64,000 bases of DNA from positions 2,506,501 through 2,570,500 of the forward strand of contig NZ_CP014545.1 of assembly GCF_001586275.1 (NCBI RefSeq). Reading direction: 5' to 3'. The translations under genes and the position numbers were made by a program. Below, one piece after another: positions 36,684-44,751 of the stretch (position 1 is the stretch's first letter; every line of letters starts with the position of its first letter). The notes under the pieces were generated by a model. That model was not told where the DNA came from. It did not search any database and saw only the letters and a list, made by a program, of their open reading frames with translations. The DNA is from Sphingorhabdus sp. M41 (GTDB taxonomy: Bacteria > Pseudomonadota > Alphaproteobacteria > Sphingomonadales > Sphingomonadaceae).

Positions 36684-36728
36684 ATAGCCTCAGAGCTATT
36701 GACATCTATATAGCCTCTAAGCTATAGA
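36684..36728 (+). promoter_or_regulatory. Promoter with twin operators for the RelE/HigA-type pair
   Basis: ATAGCCTCAGAGCTAT (36684-36699) and ATAGCCTCTAAGCTAT (36710-36725) are copies of one palindrome (arms ATAGC/GCTAT) 26 bp apart. TTGACA (36699-36704) starts at the end of the first and TATAGA (36723-36728) overlaps the end of the second, 18 bp apart. The -10 ends 5 bp before the toxin ATG. Confidence 0.75.
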
Positions 36729-36733
36729 ATGCC

Positions 36734-37096
36734 ATGCCTTGGGTCGTTGAGCTTTATAGCGATTTCGAAAGCGAGTTCGCGAAGCTCGACGAGGCTGTTC
36801 AGGATGAACTGCTCGCGATGGCGGGGTTGCTGGAAATCTATGGCCCGCAGCTTGGCAGGCCTCATGCCGATACCCTCTCGGGTTCAAGACATGCCAACAT
36901 GAAAGAGTTGCGCTTTGGTGCCGCTGACGGCGTATGGCGCGTGGCATTTGCATTTGATCCAGAGCGAAAAGCCATGATTCTGGTCGCAGGAGACAAATCC
37001 GGTGGCAGCCAGAAGCGCTTTTATAAAAATCTGATCAACAAGGCGGACGAGAGATTTGACGCACATTTGGCGGCACTCGCCAAGAAGGAGAATTGA
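36734..37096 (+). CDS. RelE/ParE-superfamily toxin (HigB/Gp49-like)
   Basis: A 120-residue protein of the phage-derived Gp49-like/HigB family (DUF891). Landmarks are DFESEFAKLDEAVQDELLAM, the LGRPHADTLSGSRHANMKELRF segment (shown in outline), WRVAFAFDPERKAMILVAGDK and a basic C-terminus. Members cut mRNA at the ribosome. There is no Shine-Dalgarno; the -10 is 5 bp upstream, so the mRNA is probably leaderless. It overlaps the antitoxin gene by 4 nt, toxin first. Confidence 0.88.
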   Translation: MPWVVELYSDFESEFAKLDEAVQDELLAMAGLLEIYGPQLGRPHADTLSGSRHANMKELRFGAADGVWRVAFAFDPERKAMILVAGDKSGGSQKRFYKNLINKADERFDAHLAALAKKEN

Positions 37097-37416
37097 CGTT
37101 GGGACGGAATATCAAAACCATTCGGGATGCGTTACCGGCCGAACGGCGCCAGAAAATTGCTGCGCGCACCGAAGAACTGGTTGCCGAAGTGGAAGGGCTT
37201 AAAGCCTTTCGCAAACTGGCCAATCGCAGTCAGGTGCAAATGGCCAAGGCGCTTGGCGTTAAACAGCCATCAGTACATAAAATCGAGCATCAAACCGATC
37301 TCTATCTTTCGACATTACGCAAGTTTGTGGAAGCAGCGGGAGGCAAGCTGGAATTGCGCGTGGAAATGCCAGGCAAAGGCGTTGTAAACATCACCAATGT
37401 CGGTGACCTTGGATAG
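37093..37416 (+). CDS. XRE family antitoxin (HigA-like)
   Basis: A 107-residue protein with a helix-turn-helix in its second half: FRKLANRSQVQMAKALGVKQ followed by PSVHKIEHQTDLYLSTL. The N-terminal part is a charged helix that would wrap the toxin. The start is TTG at 37093, overlapping the toxin stop, with AAGGAG upstream. It should neutralise the toxin and bind the ATAGC-N6-GCTAT operators in front of the pair. Confidence 0.87.
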   Translation: MTLGRNIKTIRDALPAERRQKIAARTEELVAEVEGLKAFRKLANRSQVQMAKALGVKQPSVHKIEHQTDLYLSTLRKFVEAAGGKLELRVEMPGKGVVNITNVGDLG

Positions 37417-37472
37417 TGAAATTTGAGGATTGCGAGCTGCAGGAACGATGCCAGCTTGCCAAATGCACCTGT

Positions 37473-37622
37473 TCCCTCTCCCGCAAGGGAGTTTGGTCTC
37501 TGCAGACTTGACAGCTTGCTGCTTGGTCGGAGCCGGGTGAGGGTTTACCGGACCCAAGTTGCACAGCAACCCACCGGCGGAACGCCCTGATCCAACTGCG
37601 CCTAGACGCCTTCGCCAAAGCT
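37473..37622. repeat. Structured repeat family A, copy 3 (right end lost)
   Basis: The left part (CCCTCTCCCGCAAGGGAG) and the core with GCAGACTTGACAGCTTGCTG and GGGTGAGGGTTTACCGGACC are clear. The right-hand CCTTCTCCC hairpin is missing and replaced by unrelated sequence. It begins 57 bp after the antitoxin stop. Confidence 0.8.
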
Positions 37623-37691
37623 TCGGCGAGCTTTGCGCCTTCGCGGCTTCGCGTGAACCTGGTGCCCTCGCCGACACCGTGATTCCGGAGC

Positions 37692-38699
37692 CTAATTGCT
37701 ATCCGCTCCCAAATTCTGCTTGAAAAAAGCAATGATCTTGGGCCAGTTATCTTTACGGGCATCGTTATTGCCTTTCGCGGTGCCGCCCATCTCGCTCAGG
37801 CGCTCGTAATTTTCAGCGGTTTCCTCTCTGGGCTTGCCGGTGACCGAGTGCCCAGCGTCTTCATAGGCCAATAATGTGACGTCCGGCTGCCCGAATTTCT
37901 TTGCTCTCGCCTCGACCGCCCGTGCCATGTCGCAGGATGGCCAGAGATTATCCTTCTCCCCGCAGATCAGCAGCACCGGTGCTTTGGTTTTCTCGATCTT
38001 GATCACGGCATCGGGATATTCGGGCAGTTGCTTGAGGCTGTTTTTATACATTGTGACATAGGCACCCGGAGCGAACAGTTCCGGAAACCCTAATGGTATA
38101 TACGGAACATAGGTGACCGGTTTGCCGCCCAGGCTCCATGACGAGCTAAGCTTTGTGGCGTCCCAGCTCTCCCAGCTGAACCCCTGCCACACAACATTGC
38201 TGGGCATCTGCGAGACCACCGCCTTCAGTTCAGGATGCCGGGAAGCAACGAGCAATGCGGCTTCTCCGCCTTTCGATCCACCCATGATGCCAATGGCGTC
38301 CGCGTTAACATCATCGCGGGACTTCAGCCATTCCAGCGCCATGTCAAAAGTCTCCAGTGGCACCAGATTGAAGTCGGAATTGGCTTTTGATGTCCGATAA
38401 TAGCCGGGATAGAGCACCGAAAATCCTTCCGCGTTCAGCATCCGCGCCATCACGTGGTGCGCTTCCTGTAATCCGCCTTCCGAGCCGCCGAGCATCAATA
38501 TGGCGGGGCGCCTGCCCTCGCCATCGCCGTGGAAATAATGGGCAGGCCGGTCGTTGATCGTAATACGGATCCCGCCTTCTCCGGGCTCGTCGACGGTAAT
38601 CGGAAATCCCGGCATGAAATACCAGGCAGCACCGCCACCCACCACAAGCAGTGCTATCAATCCCAAACAGCCAAATCCGAAAATTTTCTTCCAGCGCAT
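37692..38699 (-). CDS. Alpha/beta hydrolase, acyl-CoA thioester hydrolase/BAAT C-terminal type
   Basis: A 335-residue protein with an N-terminal membrane anchor (GFGCLGLIALLVVGGGAAWY), followed by an alpha/beta hydrolase domain of the BAAT/dienelactone hydrolase class. The nucleophile motif is GIMGGSKGGEAALL (serine in GGSKGG), and the other triad candidates are the aspartate in CGEKDNLWPS and the histidine in DAGHSVTG. The domain probably faces the periplasm. The substrate is unknown. Confidence 0.83.
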   Translation of the reverse strand: MRWKKIFGFGCLGLIALLVVGGGAAWYFMPGFPITVDEPGEGGIRITINDRPAHYFHGDGEGRRPAILMLGGSEGGLQEAHHVMARMLNAEGFSVLYPGYYRTSKANSDFNLVPLETFDMALEWLKSRDDVNADAIGIMGGSKGGEAALLVASRHPELKAVVSQMPSNVVWQGFSWESWDATKLSSSWSLGGKPVTYVPYIPLGFPELFAPGAYVTMYKNSLKQLPEYPDAVIKIEKTKAPVLLICGEKDNLWPSCDMARAVEARAKKFGQPDVTLLAYEDAGHSVTGKPREETAENYERLSEMGGTAKGNNDARKDNWPKIIAFFKQNLGADSN

Positions 38700-38833
38700 G
38701 ATAGCCCCCCGTTATTTGCACTCTGCAGCATGTTCCAGTGATAATATGATCGAAATATTGATTTGAAACAAGAATTACGAACTACTGTGGCACAAATTAC
38801 AAAAATATTGTGACAGGTTACTAAATGTACACA

Positions 38834-39024
38834 GCCCTCTCTCTTGAGTGAGTCTGTTTCTGCAGGCTTGGCAGCTTGCTGCGTGGTTGCAGTTGAGTGA
38901 GGGTTTACCGGACCTCGGTGGCACAGCAACCAACCAGCGGAACACCCTCATCCAACTGCGCCTAGCCGCCTGCGCTATCGCTTCGGCGGCAAGGCTCCGT
39001 ATCCTTCTCCCTCACGGGAGAAGG
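38834..39024. repeat. Structured repeat family A, copy 4
   Basis: The copy has a decayed left hairpin (CCCTCTCTCTTGAGTGAG), an intact core (GGCTTGGCAGCTTGCTGC; GGGTTTACCGG; AACACCCTCATCC) and an intact right hairpin CCTTCTCCCTCACGGGAGAA. In the gap 38700-39258 I see only this repeat and, after it, a short GC-rich stretch (TTTGCGTCTTCGTGGCTTCG) that also follows copies 3 and 5. Confidence 0.85.
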
Positions 39025-39258
39025 TGAAATCACTTGGCATCTTCCGCTTTGCGTCTTCGTGGCTTCGTGTGAGCCCAATCGACCCAACGGCACGGTGAAC
39101 AGCGCAGCAGGGGAACTTTTCCCTCTCACCGCCGTTGGAACGACTATGCAACCCGAACGGAAACATAAACTCAAGTTTAAATCGATCCCCGCCCATGCTC
39201 CCAACTCGCGGTCGGGCAAGGCCAGCGCGGTCAGCTTTTTCGCTCTTCGCAAGCCACG

Positions 39259-40002
39259 GTGCCTCCAGCCATCAGCGCCACCGCAACGGGACCGCTAAGC
39301 ATCACCTTCCGGGCAATTCTTCTCATCATCCTACTGGCGCTGGCTCTGCGGACCTATGAATGGGTCGCGCATGATTACCGCATGCCGTGGACGCCGCTGT
39401 CGCTGGCCGCGCCGATCGGCCCGTTTACCACCCGCAAAATCGACGCGCTCGCCGATGATACGCCCTTTTGCCATGCACTGCTCGAAGAAGCCGCTATCGG
39501 CTACTCGCCCCTTCCCCCGGTCAGCGCCGGACCGCAATGCGGCTATGACAATGGCGTCACCCTCACCCGGGACCGGCCGCAGGCCATCGCCTACAGCCCC
39601 GCCGCCAAGACCAGCTGCCCGATGGCGGTCAGCCTGGTGCTGTGGGAAAATCAGATCGTCAACGCCGCGGCTGCGCTCCATCTCGGCACCACGGTCGAGC
39701 AGATCATCACCTATGGCAGCTATAGCTGCCGGCGGATCGGCGGCGGGCAGACGGGCAATTATAGCGAACATGCCACCGCCAACGCGATCGATATCGCCGC
39801 CTTCCGCCTTGCCGACGGGCGCACGGTCTCGGTTGCCGGACACTGGAACGCGAATGACGAGCGGTCGCGCTTTCTCAAAGAGGTGCGGGACGGCGCCTGC
39901 TCCCTGTTCGCGACCACCCTGTCGCCCGACTATAATGAGGCGCATGAGGATCATCTGCATTTGGACCAGGCACCGCGCGGTGGCTCGCAATATTGCCGGT
40001 AA
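39259..40002 (+). CDS. Extensin-like family protein
   Basis: A 247-residue protein with an N-terminal membrane helix (FRAILLIILLALALRTYEW) and the extensin-like C-terminal domain. Conserved features are the cysteines in FCHALL, CGYDNGV and TSCPMAV, the NYSEHATANAIDIAAFRL motif, and HEDHLHLD near the end. The histidine/aspartate pattern resembles D-Ala-D-Ala peptidases of the MepA/VanY type, so a cell-wall role is plausible. The start is GTG at 39259. Confidence 0.86.
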   Translation: MPPAISATATGPLSITFRAILLIILLALALRTYEWVAHDYRMPWTPLSLAAPIGPFTTRKIDALADDTPFCHALLEEAAIGYSPLPPVSAGPQCGYDNGVTLTRDRPQAIAYSPAAKTSCPMAVSLVLWENQIVNAAAALHLGTTVEQIITYGSYSCRRIGGGQTGNYSEHATANAIDIAAFRLADGRTVSVAGHWNANDERSRFLKEVRDGACSLFATTLSPDYNEAHEDHLHLDQAPRGGSQYCR

Positions 40003-40031
40003 TTTCGGATCAAAGTGACGGCCTATCAGTC

Positions 40032-40219
40032 CCCTCTCCCGTGCGGGAGAGGGTTGCGCAGACTTGGCAGCTTGCTGCCTAGGCGAAGCTGGGTGAGGGC
40101 GTACCGGACCACGATGGCAAAGCAACCAACCAGCGGAACACCCTCATCCAACTCCATCTAGTCGCCTGCGCTACGCTCCGGCGGCAAGATTGCATATCCT
40201 TCTCCCTCACGGGAGAAGG
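40032..40219. repeat. Structured repeat family A, copy 5
   Basis: Full-length copy with the left hairpin CCCTCTCCC-gtgc-GGGAGAGGG and the right hairpin CCTTCTCCCTCACGGGAGAA at 40198. It starts 29 bp after the extensin-like gene. In 40220-40355 nothing further is seen except the CTTCGTGTCTTCGCG stretch that also follows copies 3 and 4. Confidence 0.88.
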
Positions 40220-40355
40220 TTCAAAGATCACACTCGGCAACGGGCCGGGTACCAGCGAAAGCAATATATCTCCCAAAGCGCGCGCAACCGCTTCGTGTCT
40301 TCGCGCGAGACCATTGCGCCCGTTCCCTTCGCACCGGTGGACAGCTAGCGAAAAC

Positions 40356-40766
40356 TCACTCGGCATCCTTCGTATAAGGCACAAAATCACCAAAGGCACA
40401 GCTGCCGGTCGACATTTTGGTGGTATTGTCGATCAGCTGCACGGCATCACCCCGGCACAGCGTCGATGTCGGACGGCTATAGGACAATATGCTGCGGTCC
40501 GCGTTGCGGCAGCCGCCAAGAGGCTTGTTCACATAGATGGTCTTGGCGTTCCGGCGCGAGGCGAAAATCAGGATATCATCGCTGATCACCGTCATTTCGC
40601 GTTGGTCGTTGCGGTTGATGCAGGATTGCGCTTCGCCTGCAGTCCGGCCTTCCAGGCGCTTGTCGAGCTCAGCCTGCTGTTTTTCGGTCAGCTCTATTTG
40701 CTCTCCGCTGATCGCCGGTGCAGCGAGCAGCATTGCTGCCGGAATTGCAAAAATCAGTTTTCTCAT
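40356..40766 (-). CDS. Small secreted protein, DUF6491-like
   Basis: The 136-residue product has a Sec signal (MRKLIFAIPAAMLLAAPAIS) and a mature part with three cysteines (QSCIN, GGCRNAD, TLCRG and GSCAFGDF). The pattern fits small periplasmic proteins annotated as DUF6491 in sphingomonads. The function is unknown. The ATG at 40766 follows GGAGACTGGTG. It is alone, downstream of gloB on the same strand. Confidence 0.75.
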   Translation of the reverse strand: MRKLIFAIPAAMLLAAPAISGEQIELTEKQQAELDKRLEGRTAGEAQSCINRNDQREMTVISDDILIFASRRNAKTIYVNKPLGGCRNADRSILSYSRPTSTLCRGDAVQLIDNTTKMSTGSCAFGDFVPYTKDAE

Positions 40767-40850
40767 CACCAGTCTCCTCTTTCCAGTCCCTGCCGGTCAT
40801 CGCTATAGCATGAATCCGACTGAACCGGCGATGAAACCGGCAGGCGCTGG

Positions 40851-41573
40851 CTAGAAATTGTCTTTCGCTGTCCGCCGCGCACCCAGTTCCGCCGCCGACG
40901 ATGCCCGCATGAAGGGGTTGGTGGCCCGTTCCAGTCTGATCGTCGTCGGCACGGTCGCCTCGCCGCGCTCGCGCAGGGTGAGAACCTCGGCCATCCGTTC
41001 TTTCAGCGCCATATTGTCCGGCTCTGCGACCAGCGCATATTCGCCGTTGCTCTGGGTATATTCATGGGCGCAATAGATTTTCGTCGCATCCGGCAGCGCC
41101 TCGAGCTTGCGCATATTGTCATACATTTGCTCGGCCGTGCCCTCGAACAGCCGCCCGCAGCCCATGGCGAAAAGCGTATCGCCAACGAAAGCGACCTTTT
41201 CCGAAGGGATATGAAAAGCGATATGGCCAGCGGTATGGGCCGGCACGTCGATGACATCGGCGGTTATCTCGCCGAGCTTCACCGTGTCACCTTCCTTCAC
41301 AAAATGGTCGAGCGTCGGAATCCGCTCCCGCTCCGCTTCCGGACCGGTGATCCGGCAGCCGGTCGCTTGTTTGATCGCGGCGTTGCCGCCGGTGTGATCG
41401 GGGTGCCAGTGGGTGTTCCAGATCTGGGTAATTTTCCATCCGCGCCTTTCGGCTTCCGCCAGCACCGGTTCCGCCACCGCCGGATCGACGACCATCGTCT
41501 CCTGCGACTGCGGTTCATGGACCAGCCAGACATAATTGTCGGACAATACGGCTATTCGGATGATTTCTAACAT
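40851..41573 (-). CDS. gloB: Hydroxyacylglutathione hydrolase (glyoxalase II)
   Basis: GloB hydrolyses S-D-lactoylglutathione to lactate and glutathione. The 240-residue enzyme has the metal motif NTHWHPDHTGG, DVPAHTAGHIAFH, FVGDTLFAMGCGRLFEG and the C-terminal CAHEYTQSNGEYA, all typical. The ATG at 41573 gives MLEIIRI. gloA lies 2 kb away beyond a diguanylate cyclase gene. Confidence 0.95.
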   Translation of the reverse strand: MLEIIRIAVLSDNYVWLVHEPQSQETMVVDPAVAEPVLAEAERRGWKITQIWNTHWHPDHTGGNAAIKQATGCRITGPEAERERIPTLDHFVKEGDTVKLGEITADVIDVPAHTAGHIAFHIPSEKVAFVGDTLFAMGCGRLFEGTAEQMYDNMRKLEALPDATKIYCAHEYTQSNGEYALVAEPDNMALKERMAEVLTLRERGEATVPTTIRLERATNPFMRASSAAELGARRTAKDNF

Positions 41574-41684
41574 GATCGGCAAATTACTCCGCAAATTTAA
41601 TAGTGTCGATGTTTAACCGCAAAATAAGAAATTTTACCCTATCCGGTCGGGCACTGCAGCAGTGATTTTGGAAAGGGGCGTCAT

Positions 41685-43409
41685 TTGCGCTTATTTATCG
41701 CGTTTCTGGCTTATGTGTGCCTCTGTTCCCCGGCTCTCGCCGAGATTCCGATGCCGGACAGGCTGTGCACGCAAAGCAGCGCAGAAAACATTCCCATTGC
41801 AACCATATTGCAGGCTGGCCGATCCTTTGACTGCTCTAGCAACAAATATGCGGTGGAGGGGCCCAGAGTCTGGATCAAAATTCCTTTCCTCGACGATCCG
41901 CTTCCGGCCGGCGTGATAGAGGTTCAGGGCGATAATAACGGCCTGACCACAATGCAGGTCCATGCCGTTCTCGACGATGGGGAGATATTATCTTCGCTTT
42001 TCTCGGAGCGCGCAGTCCGGGAGAGCTGGCGGCCAAAAGGCTATTATGGCCTTGCCGTACCCGGCACCGAAAACCCGGAAATACGGAGCCGTATCCGGCA
42101 TGTCTATATCGCGATCGACGATCCGAAGGTGGTCAGCTCGCTATCGTTGGTTCGGCTGGCCTCCAAGGCGGAATGGGATGATCTGGAGCTGCCGCTGGCG
42201 ATCATGTTTGCGGCGCTTTGCGGGATGGCGATCATGCCGCTGCTCTATAACGTGTTCTTCTACGGCGCCCTGCGCTACAGCTTCATGCTCTGGCACAGCC
42301 TGATGATCAGCGCGACCGTCGCCTACACGTTCAGTTCGTCCGGCCTGATGTTCATTATCTTTCCCGAAGTCAGTCTGACCACGAAAATGCTGCTCAACTA
42401 CTGGACGCTGGCGATCGGCGTTGGAGCCGGCGGCTTTTTCCTCGTCCGTTTCGTCGAACCGGGGAAGATCGCGCCCTGGCTGCAAGGCCTTATAACCGTG
42501 TCCGCCATGTTACCGGTTTTCGTCACGCTGTTCGTGTTCCAGATTGACGAAGGCTATCGAATGGACGCACGCACCTATTATCACGCATCGTTTCTGCCGA
42601 TCTTTTTCATCGTGCTTTATGCCATGGTGCATGCGCTGCGCCGCGGCAGTAAGGCCATCTGGTTTCAGATCGCTGGCTGGACGCCGATTATCATGTTCGG
42701 CCTTGACCGGGTGGCCCGCGGCATGGACCTTTATATCGGCTGGCCGATACTCGATTACGGGCTCTATTTCACGCTGGTGCTGGAAACCGTCATCCTTGCG
42801 CTGGGTGTCGCCAACCGGATCTTGCGGCTGCGGCAACGGCACGAACTATCCATGCGCAAGCAGGTTGAACTGACCCTGCTCGCCGATACGGACGGATTGA
42901 CGATGATGAACAATCGTCGGTCCTTTGAGCGAGAATTCCAGGGCAACCAGCGCGAGTTTCGCTACAGTCACCTTGCCATTTTCGACATTGATTTCTTCAA
43001 GCGGGTCAATGACCGCTACGGCCACGAAATCGGTGATGAAGTCTTGCGCATTGTCGGCAAAGAGCTTGAAGCGACACGACATTTTGCAGCCCGGATCGGC
43101 GGGGAAGAATTCACCTTGCTCATGCAGAATGACAACCGCGAGGATCGCAAAAACTATCCGGCCAATGAACTGACCGAAATCTGCGAAAAGCTGATCCAGA
43201 CGGTGAATGAGCAGGTTCCGGAAATTCTGGAACCCGTGACATTCTCCGTCGGCGTCGCTTCAATCGCCAAACGCGCTTCACTGCGCAGCGTGATGGCAAC
43301 CGCTGACCGGCGCCTCTATGACGCCAAGCACAATGGCCGCAACCAGATTGTCTGGATCGATATCTCGGCGGCAAAATCGGCTACACCCGTTGGAAGTGCC
43401 TCCGTATAA
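41685..43409 (+). CDS. Diguanylate cyclase with 7TMR-DISM sensor
   Basis: A 574-residue membrane signalling protein. A Sec signal and an extracytoplasmic beta domain (~20-165) are followed by seven membrane helices (~170-385) of the 7TM diverse intracellular signalling class. A GGDEF domain follows, with FDIDFFKRVNDRYGHEIGDE and the active site RIGGEEF. No RxxD inhibitory site is seen five residues before GGEEF, so product inhibition may be absent. It makes c-di-GMP. Start is TTG at 41685 with AAAGGGG 8 nt upstream. It lies between gloB and gloA. Confidence 0.88.
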   Translation: MRLFIAFLAYVCLCSPALAEIPMPDRLCTQSSAENIPIATILQAGRSFDCSSNKYAVEGPRVWIKIPFLDDPLPAGVIEVQGDNNGLTTMQVHAVLDDGEILSSLFSERAVRESWRPKGYYGLAVPGTENPEIRSRIRHVYIAIDDPKVVSSLSLVRLASKAEWDDLELPLAIMFAALCGMAIMPLLYNVFFYGALRYSFMLWHSLMISATVAYTFSSSGLMFIIFPEVSLTTKMLLNYWTLAIGVGAGGFFLVRFVEPGKIAPWLQGLITVSAMLPVFVTLFVFQIDEGYRMDARTYYHASFLPIFFIVLYAMVHALRRGSKAIWFQIAGWTPIIMFGLDRVARGMDLYIGWPILDYGLYFTLVLETVILALGVANRILRLRQRHELSMRKQVELTLLADTDGLTMMNNRRSFEREFQGNQREFRYSHLAIFDIDFFKRVNDRYGHEIGDEVLRIVGKELEATRHFAARIGGEEFTLLMQNDNREDRKNYPANELTEICEKLIQTVNEQVPEILEPVTFSVGVASIAKRASLRSVMATADRRLYDAKHNGRNQIVWIDISAAKSATPVGSASV

Positions 43410-43423
43410 AGGCCGTCAGCCGC

Positions 43424-43867
43424 TTACCACTCGCCGATATTTTCCATGCTCGCCCAGGGTTCCCGAGCCGCCAAACTCTCGCCCTTTTGCAGCAGCTCCA
43501 CCGAAATATTGTCGGGCGAGCGAACAAAAGCCATATGGCCATCGCGCGGCGGGCGATTGATCGTGACGCCGGCATCCATCAACGTCTGGCACAAGACATA
43601 AATATCATCGACGGCATAAGCGAGATGGCCAAAATTCCGGCCGCCGTCATATTGCTCTGCCGGGCTGCCATCTTCCGCCGGCCAGTTATAGGTCAGTTCG
43701 ACCTCCGCGACATCCTTCTGGCCGGGACCAGCCAGAAAAATCAGCGTGAAACGCCCCTGCTCGCTGTCATAGCGGCGCACCTCTTCCAGACCGAGAAGCC
43801 CGAAAAATGCAACACTTGCATCCGGATCGCTGACCCTGAGCATGGTGTGCAGATATTTTATAGTCAC
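43424..43867 (-). CDS. gloA: Lactoylglutathione lyase (glyoxalase I)
   Basis: GloA isomerises the methylglyoxal-glutathione adduct to lactoylglutathione. The 147-residue vicinal-oxygen-chelate protein contains both beta-alpha-beta repeats, with metal ligands in LHTMLRV, in VAEVELTYNW, in FGHLAYAVDD and in NISVELLQKG. The ATG at 43867 has GGAAAT upstream. It works before GloB. Confidence 0.92.
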   Translation of the reverse strand: MTIKYLHTMLRVSDPDASVAFFGLLGLEEVRRYDSEQGRFTLIFLAGPGQKDVAEVELTYNWPAEDGSPAEQYDGGRNFGHLAYAVDDIYVLCQTLMDAGVTINRPPRDGHMAFVRSPDNISVELLQKGESLAAREPWASMENIGEW

Positions 43868-43976
43868 AGGAAATCTCCATTCGTCGCTATTCAGAAACAG
43901 TTCATCGCAGCTATCGCAAAACCGAACCGGGTCGTTTGAAACAGCCTATGCGGCTTTTGAACTGAGGGAAAGAGTG

Positions 43977-44696
43977 ATGAGCGAGAAATTTATCGAGAGC
44001 AAGAACAAGGTCTGGCTGGCGAGTGCCGGCCTGTTGACCATTGGCCTGATCAGCGGTGGTTATTTGCTCGGCGACGGCCTGTTGCGCGCCAAAATGGCCG
44101 ATCGCAGCGTCACCGTTCGGGGCTTGGCCGAGCGCGAGGTGACCGCCGACCTCGCCACCTGGACAATCGCCTACAGCGCCCAATCCACCGACCTGCAAAG
44201 CGCGCAGACCGATATCGATCGCGACACCACGGCCATCACGACTTTTTTCAAGGAACTGGGCTTCAAGGCCGATGCTCTCAAGCCGACCGGCGCCAACGTC
44301 AACCAATATAGCAACAACGGCATCCCTCAATATACGATCCGTCAGCGTCTCAGCCTGCGCACCGATGATATCGACAAGGCCCAGGCCGCCGTCGCCCGCC
44401 AGTTCGACCTGGTCCGTCGCGGCGTCGTGCTCGAAGACGGTTCCGGCATGAGCTACACTTTTACCAAGCTGGATGAGATCAAACCGGCAATGGTTGCGGA
44501 AGCCACCAAGGACGCCCGCAAGTCTGCCGAACAATTTGCCGAAGACAGCGGCACCGATGTCGGCGGGATCAAATCCGCCACCCAGGGCTATTTCAGCATC
44601 GACAGCCGCGACGGCGACGCCGGCGGCTATGGCGTGACCGACACGCCTTATAAAAAAGTACGCGTTGTCACGACAGTGAATTTCTACCTCGACTAA
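43977..44696 (+). CDS. SIMPL domain (DUF541) membrane-anchored protein
   Basis: A 239-residue protein with an N-terminal membrane helix (LASAGLLTIGLISGGYLLG) and a SIMPL domain: SVTVRGLAEREVTADLATW, then LKPTGANVNQY and IRQRLSLRTDDID. Family members are periplasmic or outer-surface proteins of unclear role, some linked to oxidative stress. GAGGGAAAG precedes the ATG at 43977. It converges on the peroxidase gene. Confidence 0.86.
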   Translation: MSEKFIESKNKVWLASAGLLTIGLISGGYLLGDGLLRAKMADRSVTVRGLAEREVTADLATWTIAYSAQSTDLQSAQTDIDRDTTAITTFFKELGFKADALKPTGANVNQYSNNGIPQYTIRQRLSLRTDDIDKAQAAVARQFDLVRRGVVLEDGSGMSYTFTKLDEIKPAMVAEATKDARKSAEQFAEDSGTDVGGIKSATQGYFSIDSRDGDAGGYGVTDTPYKKVRVVTTVNFYLD

Positions 44697-44704
44697 AAAC
44701 GGCA

Positions 44705-44742
44705 TGCGAACCGATCCGGCGCCCGACCGGGATCGGCTCGCA
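44705..44742. terminator. Hairpin between two convergent genes
   Basis: TGCGAACCGATCC pairs with GGATCGGCTCGCA with one mismatch and a 12-nt loop. There is no T run, so it is a weak terminator or simply a 3'-end stem shared by both convergent transcripts. Confidence 0.5.
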
Positions 44743-44751
44743 TCACGACTT

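Noticed and set aside
36397-40219. CRISPR array from the clustered repeats
   Set aside because: The units are ~190 bp, structured, unevenly spaced and separated by whole genes; there are no short spacers and no cas genes.
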